A stretch of DNA of 64,000 nucleotides, taken from NCBI GenBank assembly GCA_018660685.1, contig JABJJW010000028.1, positions 35,184 through 99,183 of the forward strand. Direction: 5' to 3'. Source of the stretch: Flavobacteriales bacterium. GTDB lineage: Bacteria > Bacteroidota > Bacteroidia > Flavobacteriales_G > Salibacteraceae. Below, piece by piece: positions 51,436-60,215 of this stretch. Made by a program: the position numbers and the translations under genes. Position 1 is the stretch's first letter, and the number at the start of each line of letters is the position of its first letter. The notes under the pieces were generated by a model, which was not told where the DNA came from, ran no database searches, and saw only the letters and a list, made by a program, of their open reading frames with translations.

Positions 51436-52185
51436 ATGAATCTTACACTTAAAATTTGGAGACAGCAGGACGCCAACTCAAAGGGCGCAATGCACACATA
51501 CGAAGTCTCCGATATTTCCGAACACATGTCCTTCCTTGAAATGCTCGATGTCCTGAATGAAGGACTTGTTGCAAAAGGGGAATCTCCAGTCGCATTTGAT
51601 CATGACTGTCGAGAGGGAATTTGCGGAATGTGTTCTTTGTACATCAATGGAGAACCACACGGACCTGATAGAGCAATAACAACATGTCAATTGCACATGC
51701 GAAAGTTCAAGGATGGAGAGACCATACATATTGAACCATGGAGAGCGAAAGCATTTCCGGTCATTAAGGATCTTACCGTTGATCGATCATCCTTTGACCG
51801 TATTATTCAAGCTGGTGGTTATGTGTCAGTGAACACCTCGGGCAATACTCAAGATGCGAATGCCATTCCGATTCCAAAGGCAGATGCGGATAATGCATTT
51901 GATGCAGCGACATGCATTGGTTGTGGAGCATGTGTGGCAGCGTGTAAGAATGCATCAGCAATGCTGTTTGTTTCGGCCAAGGTTTCGCAGTTAGCTCTGC
52001 TTCCACAGGGACAAGTCGAGCGTAAGGATCGAGTCATGAACATGGTGGACCAAATGGACAAGGAAGGATTTGGAAATTGCACCAATACTGGAGCTTGCTC
52101 GATTGAATGCCCTAAGGAGATTTCACTCGACAACATTGCTCGAATGAATAGAGAGTTTTTAATTGCATCTGTCTTACCTGAGTAA
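51436..52185 (+). CDS. sdhB: Succinate dehydrogenase/fumarate reductase iron-sulfur subunit
   Basis: [39 protein letters not shown]. Confidence 0.96.
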   Translation: MNLTLKIWRQQDANSKGAMHTYEVSDISEHMSFLEMLDVLNEGLVAKGESPVAFDHDCREGICGMCSLYINGEPHGPDRAITTCQLHMRKFKDGETIHIEPWRAKAFPVIKDLTVDRSSFDRIIQAGGYVSVNTSGNTQDANAIPIPKADADNAFDAATCIGCGACVAACKNASAMLFVSAKVSQLALLPQGQVERKDRVMNMVDQMDKEGFGNCTNTGACSIECPKEISLDNIARMNREFLIASVLPE

Positions 52186-52300
52186 TCTAAATTTTACATA
52201 GAAAGAATTTGAATTAGGGGCCTTATGTCCCTTTTGTTTGTAATAACGTGCCTGTTAGTCGAACTTTAAGTAAGTTTGGTTATATATTTACTTAACTATT

Positions 52301-55234
52301 ATGAAAAAACTCCTTACTCTATTTATTTCAGTCGCTCTCGGAGGTCTGGTGGCCTATGGACAAAGTTCAGCTAGCGGCACCTATTCTTCGGGTAATATCT
52401 CGACGAATTACGGTTATTACAGCTCAAGCTGTAACGCAGGAAACACAATAACAGTTTCTGTTCCTGCAGGATCTCTTGTCGTAGGCGTTGATGTCTCATA
52501 CAACATGGTGGCCCAATCGGGCGCATGGATGGGGGAACAGCGTTCAAGAATTTCGTGTACGACTACAGGTAACACAGAACCCTCCTACTATTCAGGAAGT
52601 GGTTATGGCGGAACTTATGGCTATAACCGGACTGATCTAGATATTGCAAATGGCATATCTACGGGTAGCTACACTTTTGCAATGCAGTCCTATAGGACTT
52701 GGGGAAGTTACGGTGGTTGCGGCACCTACTATCAGCAAATTCCAAATAACACTTGGTCCGTTACTGTTTATTACTGCTCGGCTACCCCAACGTACACGCC
52801 AATATTGAGTACAGACACGGTCTTGGGAACTTGCGGGGCAGACTCAATAGTTGTGACTGCGAACGGTAATTACTCATCGTTTCTTTGGTCAAATGGGTCA
52901 ACTGACTCTATAACATCACTGTTTGCTAGTGGTGAGTATTCTGTAGAAGCTACGGATGCCGGTGGATGTCCATATTCTGACACCCTTACAGCCAGTCTAA
53001 TCAAGCCAAATGTTTATCCTGCGGACACTTCAATCTGCATCGGTTTTGGTGATAGCGTGGAAATGAACGCTCTTTACACTGCGCCAGCGTCATGTATGAC
53101 AATGCCTGGCTTTGAAGAATCAAATAATACTGTTGTAGATCACAATTCGTACTCAGGAGATGACCGAGGTGGTATTGCGATTACCCCTGATTATTTCTAC
53201 TATGTTGGAGATAATAACACGGTCCGTTATAATGCAGAGGATATGAGTAGTCCTACTTCTCTTCCTCAACGTGATGGAATCTTCAGTGACCTTGGAAATG
53301 GCCAACTATACACCTTCTGGGATACAGTTGATAATGGGTTTGCTAGTAGCAGCACATATTACAACACGATCAATGCAATCCGAATGATGAACACCAGTCT
53401 TGGATATGGTACCATCATAGGACTTTCTCAAGAAATCAGTGCTGGTTATACTTCATTCATTGCTGCGGGAACAGGATATGTAATTCTTTGGGCAAATAAT
53501 AATGATACGTTCTACCACATTGATTTAATGGATGGAACAGTTACAAACCTTGGAACTGGCAATCTGACATCTTACTCAAATCCTGGAGTTTACTATCAGA
53601 GTGCAGAGAACTGGTCTAGATGGGGAATTGCTGAGTGCGACGGCGCTGGCAACTACTCTATAATTGGTAGAGCTTACTACCATAATGGTTCTTATGTTGC
53701 CGGATATTCTACGCCGACTCGGTTTGTACGATGGAATATTTCAACTGGAAGCAATGAGCTTGTTAGTACCCTATCAAGCGGTGCTAGTGATATGGCCTGT
53801 ATCACATACTCAAGATGGCACCAGCGTTGGTACTTCCACCATGAGAGTAGCAGTGCTACATTTGGTGGGGGCTCAGAAACTGCTGGATACGCTGATGTTA
53901 CGGGAGCGGGAACGTCTCCATTTGTATTCTCATGGAGCACAGGTGATTCAACTCAAAGTATCAGAGTTCACCCTACATCAACCACCACTTACTATGTTGA
54001 TATTACTGATGGAATTCAGACATGTTCTGACAGTGCTACTGTAAATGTTGATCCTGTGCCAGTAATTTCCATTACTGAGAATAACATTGCCTGTAATGGC
54101 GATAGCACCGGTTCAATCAATGCAACTGCATCCGGAAGTAGCTCACCATATATGTACATGTGGTCAAATGGTGATTCTACTGCGTCGATCGTTGATCTTG
54201 GCGGCGGAATGTATTACCTGACTGTAACAGATGACAATGGTTGTATGTCAATGGACACAGCTGAAGTCACGCAGCCATTGGTTCCATTTACTCCAATTCT
54301 CGCTAATGTTATGGACTTGAATTGCTTCGGAGACAACAGTGGATCTGGAACTGTACTTCCTGCTGGAGGTGACGGACCATATACTTATGCTTGGTCTACC
54401 GGAGGAACTTCTGCTAGCGAAACTTCCCTTGCTGCTGGTGCAGTTTCTGTTACAGTTACTGACGCCAATGGATGTGAAAGAATCCTTTCCGATTCGCTTG
54501 ATCAGCCAGATGAATTCTTTGCTAATCTCGGAATGACCGTAACCACTTGTTCTGGAGACGAAGATGGTACAGCCTCATCAAACGCCACTGGTGGAACTGA
54601 GCCTTACTCCTACTCTTGGGGGTCCGGTGGATCAGATTCAAGTATTTCTGGAATTTCTTCTGGATATCAAAACTTGACTGTTACAGATGCTAATGGTTGT
54701 GTGTATGTTGACTCTGTTGACGTTGCATTCCAATTTGCAAGCCCGGTTGTACCTGTTGGTCCAGTTGACACAATGTGCAACGGTTTTACATACGTGCTTG
54801 ATGCGGGATCAGATGGTTCTATGTACGAATGGAGCACTGGTGACTCAACGCAAACGATTACCATCTCAACGAGTGGTCTTTACGACGTAACCGTTACTAA
54901 TAACGACGGTTGTGCTACAGAAGCCACAACCTTGGTAGTCAAGAAAACTTGTGTTACTGGTGTCTCTAGCATCGCTGGCGAAGAATTATCAGTCAATATC
55001 TTTCCTAACCCAACTGATGGAATCATCAACCTTGAGGTTAAAGGAGACTTGACAGATGCACTTGATCTTGCTATTCTTGATCTAAGTGGACGTGTTGTTT
55101 GGTCTAAGGCATCTGCCGTCGCACCAAACGGTCTACAATCAATTGATTTGAGTAATCATGCCGCTGGAACTTACTTCCTCAGAATGACTCAGGAGAATCA
55201 AGTGGTTAACGTAACACCAGTTACCATTAAGTAA
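52301..55234 (+). CDS. Large secreted SprB-repeat protein with T9SS type A C-terminal sorting domain
   Basis: Signal peptide; repeated CNGDSTGSINATASGSSSPYMYMWSNGDSTASIVDLGGGMYYLTVTDDNGC-type units; C-terminal VNIFPNPTDGIINLEVKG...GTYFLRMTQ. Confidence 0.9.
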   Translation: MKKLLTLFISVALGGLVAYGQSSASGTYSSGNISTNYGYYSSSCNAGNTITVSVPAGSLVVGVDVSYNMVAQSGAWMGEQRSRISCTTTGNTEPSYYSGSGYGGTYGYNRTDLDIANGISTGSYTFAMQSYRTWGSYGGCGTYYQQIPNNTWSVTVYYCSATPTYTPILSTDTVLGTCGADSIVVTANGNYSSFLWSNGSTDSITSLFASGEYSVEATDAGGCPYSDTLTASLIKPNVYPADTSICIGFGDSVEMNALYTAPASCMTMPGFEESNNTVVDHNSYSGDDRGGIAITPDYFYYVGDNNTVRYNAEDMSSPTSLPQRDGIFSDLGNGQLYTFWDTVDNGFASSSTYYNTINAIRMMNTSLGYGTIIGLSQEISAGYTSFIAAGTGYVILWANNNDTFYHIDLMDGTVTNLGTGNLTSYSNPGVYYQSAENWSRWGIAECDGAGNYSIIGRAYYHNGSYVAGYSTPTRFVRWNISTGSNELVSTLSSGASDMACITYSRWHQRWYFHHESSSATFGGGSETAGYADVTGAGTSPFVFSWSTGDSTQSIRVHPTSTTTYYVDITDGIQTCSDSATVNVDPVPVISITENNIACNGDSTGSINATASGSSSPYMYMWSNGDSTASIVDLGGGMYYLTVTDDNGCMSMDTAEVTQPLVPFTPILANVMDLNCFGDNSGSGTVLPAGGDGPYTYAWSTGGTSASETSLAAGAVSVTVTDANGCERILSDSLDQPDEFFANLGMTVTTCSGDEDGTASSNATGGTEPYSYSWGSGGSDSSISGISSGYQNLTVTDANGCVYVDSVDVAFQFASPVVPVGPVDTMCNGFTYVLDAGSDGSMYEWSTGDSTQTITISTSGLYDVTVTNNDGCATEATTLVVKKTCVTGVSSIAGEELSVNIFPNPTDGIINLEVKGDLTDALDLAILDLSGRVVWSKASAVAPNGLQSIDLSNHAAGTYFLRMTQENQVVNVTPVTIK

Positions 55235-55253
55235 CACTAGGGTTAGAAAATTT

Positions 55254-55278
55254 AAAAGGGGCTTCGGCCCCTTTTTTT
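55254..55278 (+). terminator. Rho-independent terminator after the SprB-repeat gene
   Basis: AAAAGGGGC-TTCG-GCCCCTTTT followed by T's. Confidence 0.93.
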
Positions 55279-55349
55279 ATGCCTTATTTTCTGAGTTCTC
55301 ATCCTCCGCTGCCCAGAGCATTTTACATTTGCCGTCCAAGTCTGCCCGT

Positions 55350-56507
55350 ATGTATAAGTTTCCTGGTTCCGTTCATTCGAAACTTCCAAAAGTTGGAACC
55401 ACCATCTTCACGGTAATGTCAAAATTGGCAGTTGATCAAGGAGCTATCAACCTTTCACAAGGTTTTCCTGACTTCCCTGTTTCACCGCACCTTGTTGACT
55501 TGGTTTACAAACACATGCGCGAAGGGCGAAATCAATATCCTCCGATGGCTGGCATTCCGAGACTTAGAGAGGTTATTTCTGCCAAACAAGAGTCATTGTA
55601 CAGCGCTCAGTACGATCCTGAGACCGAGGTGACCATCACCGCTGGAGGAACCCAAGCAATCTTTACGGCTATCCAAGCAACGATAGGCGAAGGTGATGAA
55701 GTCATTCTTTTCACTCCTGCTTATGACTGCTATGCGCCGGCGATTGAATTGGTGGGAGGCAAACCGGTCTATGTTCAACTAAACTCCGATGATTATTCAA
55801 TTGACTGGCGGCAGGTTAAAAAGCTAATCAGTCGACATACCAAGATGATCATGCTGAATACTCCTCATAATCCTACTGGAGCGACGTTGACTTCAAAGGA
55901 CATGAAGGAGCTAATCAAGATTACAAAAGGGAGTGACATCATAATCATGAGCGATGAAGTGTACGAACACATCATATTTGACGGACAAGAGCATCAGAGT
56001 GTCAGTCGATACAAGGAACTCGCTGAGCGATCATTTGTGGTATACTCCTTCGGTAAAACCTTTCACGTCACAGGTTGGAAAACTGGCTATGTTCTCGCGC
56101 CTTCAAATTTGATGGCAGAATTTCGAAAGGTGCACCAATTCAATGTATTTACAGCCAATGCTCCGATCCAATATGCCTTGGCAGAATACATGATCAACAG
56201 CGATAATTATATGTCAGTTGCTGCTGAGTATCAACGAAAAAGAGACGTGTTTCTGAGCGCGGTGGAAGGCTCAAGGTTTAAAGTTAAACCTTCGAAAGGT
56301 ACCTACTTTCAACTCCTGGATTACAGCACCATTAGCGATGAAGCGGATACAGAATTGGCAAAACGACTGACCATTGAGCATAAGATTGCCTCTATCCCCG
56401 TATCTGTGTTTTATCACAACCCGGTCCAGAACAATGTCCTTCGATTCTGCTTTGCGAAAGAGGAGGAAACATTACTCAGAGCCGGCGAGATAATCTCTTC
56501 GATATGA
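55350..56507 (+). CDS. Pyridoxal-phosphate aminotransferase (methionine/kynurenine aminotransferase type)
   Basis: GAINLSQGFPDFPVSP, NTPHNPTGATLT, SFGKTFHVTGWKTGYVLAP. Confidence 0.9.
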   Translation: MYKFPGSVHSKLPKVGTTIFTVMSKLAVDQGAINLSQGFPDFPVSPHLVDLVYKHMREGRNQYPPMAGIPRLREVISAKQESLYSAQYDPETEVTITAGGTQAIFTAIQATIGEGDEVILFTPAYDCYAPAIELVGGKPVYVQLNSDDYSIDWRQVKKLISRHTKMIMLNTPHNPTGATLTSKDMKELIKITKGSDIIIMSDEVYEHIIFDGQEHQSVSRYKELAERSFVVYSFGKTFHVTGWKTGYVLAPSNLMAEFRKVHQFNVFTANAPIQYALAEYMINSDNYMSVAAEYQRKRDVFLSAVEGSRFKVKPSKGTYFQLLDYSTISDEADTELAKRLTIEHKIASIPVSVFYHNPVQNNVLRFCFAKEEETLLRAGEIISSI

Positions 56508-57307
56508 AAGAAGAACTGCGAATAGTTCTTGTCCAAGAGAATGTTCAATGGGAGGATAAAAGAGCCAATTTGGATCACCTTCAAAACAGGCTGGCTTCAC
56601 TGAAAGAAGTTGACATTGTTGTTCTGCCTGAAATGTTCACTACTGGATTTAGCATGAACACCAAGGAATTAGCAGAGGACATGTCTGGCGAATCCGTGTC
56701 ATGGATGAAAGCACAAGCCAAAGATTTAAACGCAGTGATCGTGGGTAGCCTCATCATCGAAGATGGCGGACAGTGCTACAACCGGTTGGTATGGGCGAGC
56801 CCTGATGGCAAGGTACAGCACTACAATAAACGTCATCTATTTTCTTTTGCTGAGGAGGACGATTTCTACACGGCAGGAACAGATCGCCTGATCGTCGAAT
56901 GGGAAGGATGGAAGATCTGCCCTTTGGTCTGCTATGATCTTCGGTTTCCTGTTTGGTCAAGAAATCAAAAGTTGGACGGAACCTCCACTAATTTTGAATA
57001 TGATCTGATGATTTTCGTCGCCAATTGGCCGGAAGCGAGGAGACGGCCATGGATCAATCTACTTGAAGCTCGGGCGCACGAGAATCAAGCATATGTTGCC
57101 GGTGTCAATCGAATAGGAACCGATGGAAATGGAATCACTTATTCAGGTGACAGTGCCGTCTATTCTCCCAAAGGCAATCTGCTAACTGATTTTGAGAAAG
57201 ACGAATCAGGGTTGCGCACCGCAACAATTCTCAAATCAGAATTAGAAGCGTTCAGAAGTAAATTCGGTGCTTGGAGAGACAAAGACACCTTTAATCTACG
57301 ACAGTAG
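56504..57307 (+). CDS. Carbon-nitrogen hydrolase (omega-amidase/nitrilase family)
   Basis: VVLPEMFTTGFSMN, YNKRHLFSFAEEDDFYTAG, CPLVCYDLRFPVWSRN. Confidence 0.9.
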   Translation: MKEELRIVLVQENVQWEDKRANLDHLQNRLASLKEVDIVVLPEMFTTGFSMNTKELAEDMSGESVSWMKAQAKDLNAVIVGSLIIEDGGQCYNRLVWASPDGKVQHYNKRHLFSFAEEDDFYTAGTDRLIVEWEGWKICPLVCYDLRFPVWSRNQKLDGTSTNFEYDLMIFVANWPEARRRPWINLLEARAHENQAYVAGVNRIGTDGNGITYSGDSAVYSPKGNLLTDFEKDESGLRTATILKSELEAFRSKFGAWRDKDTFNLRQ

Positions 57308-58931
57308 CGTCTACGAGGTTCCAGTCAATCTCACTGGTCCAATTACTTCGGATTTCAATACTTTGATCGTAGATCCGTACTTCCTCTGGTTGAAGTCCTT
57401 TTAAGTACCGTCCCGAATCCCACTTACCATTTTGGTTTACATCGAACACCAATCTAACTTTGTACTTGCCCGTTTTAAGATGCTTGTATTTTATGACCTC
57501 TTTTGGCTCTACCGATTGCCGGTCCACTACATTCTTCTCTGCATCGAGTAGTTCCCAAACGTATTGTGGACACTCCTCAGGGAAGATGCAATTCACAGTA
57601 AGTTCTCCAAAATTTTCTGTTTTGGTCACGTTGAAATTTAGTTTAATAGAATCGTTCTGTTGAATGAATCGATCTACAATGCTTGAATCCGGAATCACGA
57701 TTTTGTATCGGACTCCTTCCTTCCATTTATAGTCTAAGCTAATTGCAGTTTCTGCCCAAGTCCAAGAAGTTCTGGTGTCAACCGTGTCCTCCCCTTCAAT
57801 AAACAGAACACTCCCAAAGTCCGCGCTGACCAGAGGTGTTTTAGCCCTCAACACGAGCGGCGAAAAATGCGGCTTCTTATCCTTGAAATTCTTTTTTAAC
57901 CATAATCCGGTTTTGGTTGGAGCCCCTTTAAACGCGGCTTTCGACTTCGGTTTTCTCAAGAAAATCGTATCCCTGAAACCCTCAACATCTACGAATAACT
58001 TGAGTGAATCATATTCCAGCACCTTGTCAAACCAAAAAGTCAAAGTGTCTCGTTTTGAGTTCCACTTTCTAGACCACAAACTTTCATCTATGGTCGTTAA
58101 CTCCCGGAAATCTAATTGCTCCACTGGTCTATTGAAGATCAACTTTATGCCATGATTTTCATTTTGGACCGTCTCGGAGACAAACTGATTTGTATCCTCT
58201 TCAACAAACACCAACATCTCAGGAAGGGTGACCCGATTACTATCAATTGGATAGTACGAATTGACTCTTTGATTTAAAAACGAAATCCTTTCTGCTGGCT
58301 GATCAAACAAATACCCTTTGTTTTCGGGAGCAAGCGCGAATATTTTGAAATCGCCTTGTGCCAGATATTGCAACTTGTATTCTCCTTGCTCGTTGGTTTT
58401 CGCAAAATATCGAGGTAGCTCCAAATACGGAAGCGAATCATCAACGCCATCGTAGAGCATTACCCAAACATCTTCGACAGGCGCAAGAGTCTGCGCATTT
58501 ATGACCTTCCCTTCCATTTGAAACGAGTCGATATAAGAGCCCGTTGAGAAGACAAAGACATTACTGTCTAGTGCGATGTTTTCATTTACATCCTTAATAC
58601 CATCCCCAAATTGCAAAGTGTAAGTCGTGTTTTCGAACAAGGTGTCCTCCCAAGAAATGGTGACGGATCGACCTTTCATTTTGACTTCGAACGGTTTTTC
58701 AAGCGGTGGCGATACTATTGCTTCGCTCGCCAATCCCGATGAATTCACATATTCGTCAAATTCAAGAATGATGCTATTTCCTTCAAAATTTACTGATCCA
58801 TTCAGGGGTTGAGACTCGAGAATTCTAGGTGGTGTCTTGTCCCGATCTCCACCAGACGGGCTTACTTGCTGCGCGCATGAGACCAATAGGACAGCAAGGC
58901 CAATAAAGAAATGTACGCTATAATTTTTCAC
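57291..58931 (-). CDS. Ig-like domain-containing lipoprotein
   Basis: LLVSCAQQVSPSGGDRDKTPPRILESQPLNGSVNFEGNSIILEFDEYV. Confidence 0.83.
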   Translation of the reverse strand: MKNYSVHFFIGLAVLLVSCAQQVSPSGGDRDKTPPRILESQPLNGSVNFEGNSIILEFDEYVNSSGLASEAIVSPPLEKPFEVKMKGRSVTISWEDTLFENTTYTLQFGDGIKDVNENIALDSNVFVFSTGSYIDSFQMEGKVINAQTLAPVEDVWVMLYDGVDDSLPYLELPRYFAKTNEQGEYKLQYLAQGDFKIFALAPENKGYLFDQPAERISFLNQRVNSYYPIDSNRVTLPEMLVFVEEDTNQFVSETVQNENHGIKLIFNRPVEQLDFRELTTIDESLWSRKWNSKRDTLTFWFDKVLEYDSLKLFVDVEGFRDTIFLRKPKSKAAFKGAPTKTGLWLKKNFKDKKPHFSPLVLRAKTPLVSADFGSVLFIEGEDTVDTRTSWTWAETAISLDYKWKEGVRYKIVIPDSSIVDRFIQQNDSIKLNFNVTKTENFGELTVNCIFPEECPQYVWELLDAEKNVVDRQSVEPKEVIKYKHLKTGKYKVRLVFDVNQNGKWDSGRYLKGLQPEEVRIYDQSIEIRSNWTSEIDWNLVDATVVD

Positions 58932-59403
58932 CCAACCAAGTGGTAATTTGACTCAATCCTTTCGCATCAACTTCATCGTAGCTTGCGAACTTATCGCTAT
59001 CAAGATCGAAGACAGCAATTACCCTCCCATTCTTTCCTAATACAGGAACGACAATTTCACTCTTTGACTCTGAATTACATACGATGTGGCCAGGGAACTG
59101 GTTCACATCATCTACAATCTGAGTGGATTTAGATTCCCACGCAAGGCCACAGACTCCCTTGCCATATGCAATTCTTAAACAGGCTAATGGTCCTTGATAT
59201 GGTCCCAACACCAAACTATCTCCATCAACGATGTAAAAGCCTGTCCATAAATTATTGAATACCTCGTGGAGAGCGCCAGTAACAATAGACAGGATTGCAG
59301 TTGAATTCGTTTCGGCACCAACAATAATCTTCAGCTGGCTGAGTACCTGATTGTAACGCTCCGCTTTAGAAAGGTCAGAGGATATGGGAATGCTTTCTAC
59401 CAA
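58918..59403 (-). CDS. GAF domain protein (free methionine-R-sulfoxide reductase-like)
   Basis: NLWTGFYIVDGDSLVLGPYQGPLACLRIAYGKGVCGLAWE ... VPVLGKNGRVIAVFDLDSD. Confidence 0.87.
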   Translation of the reverse strand: MVESIPISSDLSKAERYNQVLSQLKIIVGAETNSTAILSIVTGALHEVFNNLWTGFYIVDGDSLVLGPYQGPLACLRIAYGKGVCGLAWESKSTQIVDDVNQFPGHIVCNSESKSEIVVPVLGKNGRVIAVFDLDSDKFASYDEVDAKGLSQITTWLGEKL

Positions 59404-59428
59404 GATGACAAATATAAATTCAGAACCA

Positions 59429-60148
59429 CTAGACCGGCATGGGAACCGCTAAGGTCAAAATCGAAACTTTGGTGTTCGGGGCTGAAAGAATTGAATTTGC
59501 GCACGCTTCCAACGTTGATCCTGTGGTGACAACATCGTCGACTAAGACTACATGCTTTCCCATGATTTCACTTTCATCCACGACCTCAAACCCTTCTTCG
59601 ACATTCTGCCAGCGGCTGTATCGATCAAGTTTGGTTTGACTTTCAGCATGACTCTTTCTCCTCAACAAATCAGGACGATAACGAAGGTTTAAACCATCTC
59701 CGAGCACACGTGTTGCCGATGCACATTGATTGTACCCTCGGAGCTTCATTTTTTTGGGATGCAATGGAACTGGAATAATCAGATCCGCTTTGGCAAATGA
59801 AGAGTCCTTTATTTCTCCTGCGAAAAGACTACCCAGATAGGATCCTACTTTCTCTTGCCCATGATACTTCAACGCATGGAGCAACTCTTGTACAATTCCT
59901 CCCTTTGTGAAGTATAGAAATGAGGCTGCGTGCTGAATTTCAACTTTTCCCCAAAACAACCGCTCTACTCTGTTATTCTCTATCTGCCAATTGTAAGTTT
60001 TAGGCAAGTCACGTAAGCAATGATGGCAAATGAACTCTTCTTCTTCATCCAAAACCCCGTTGCATGCCTTGCAGATAATTGGGTATACAAGATGCGTGAA
60101 TGCATCGAAATACTTTTTCAGATTGCGATTTGTCTGGGTTATAAACAT
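59429..60148 (-). CDS. ComF-family amidophosphoribosyltransferase
   Basis: CKACNGVLDEEEEFICHHC zinc ribbon, VVLVDDVVTTGSTLEACA PRPP motif. Confidence 0.9.
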   Translation of the reverse strand: MFITQTNRNLKKYFDAFTHLVYPIICKACNGVLDEEEEFICHHCLRDLPKTYNWQIENNRVERLFWGKVEIQHAASFLYFTKGGIVQELLHALKYHGQEKVGSYLGSLFAGEIKDSSFAKADLIIPVPLHPKKMKLRGYNQCASATRVLGDGLNLRYRPDLLRRKSHAESQTKLDRYSRWQNVEEGFEVVDESEIMGKHVVLVDDVVTTGSTLEACANSILSAPNTKVSILTLAVPMPV

Positions 60149-60215
60149 GTGTTTGAATATTACATCAACACACCTCCACAATCGATAAATAATTGAAGTC
60201 TTTAACTAATTGGTG

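Noticed and set aside
53664-54044. 126-aa ORF in another frame within the SprB-repeat gene
   Set aside because: Overlaps a strong large CDS; repetitive coding sequence often leaves alternate frames open.
52800-55000. Possible CRISPR or tandem DNA repeat array in the adhesin gene
   Set aside because: The repeats are protein-level SprB modules with diverged DNA and no uniform short repeat-spacer pattern.
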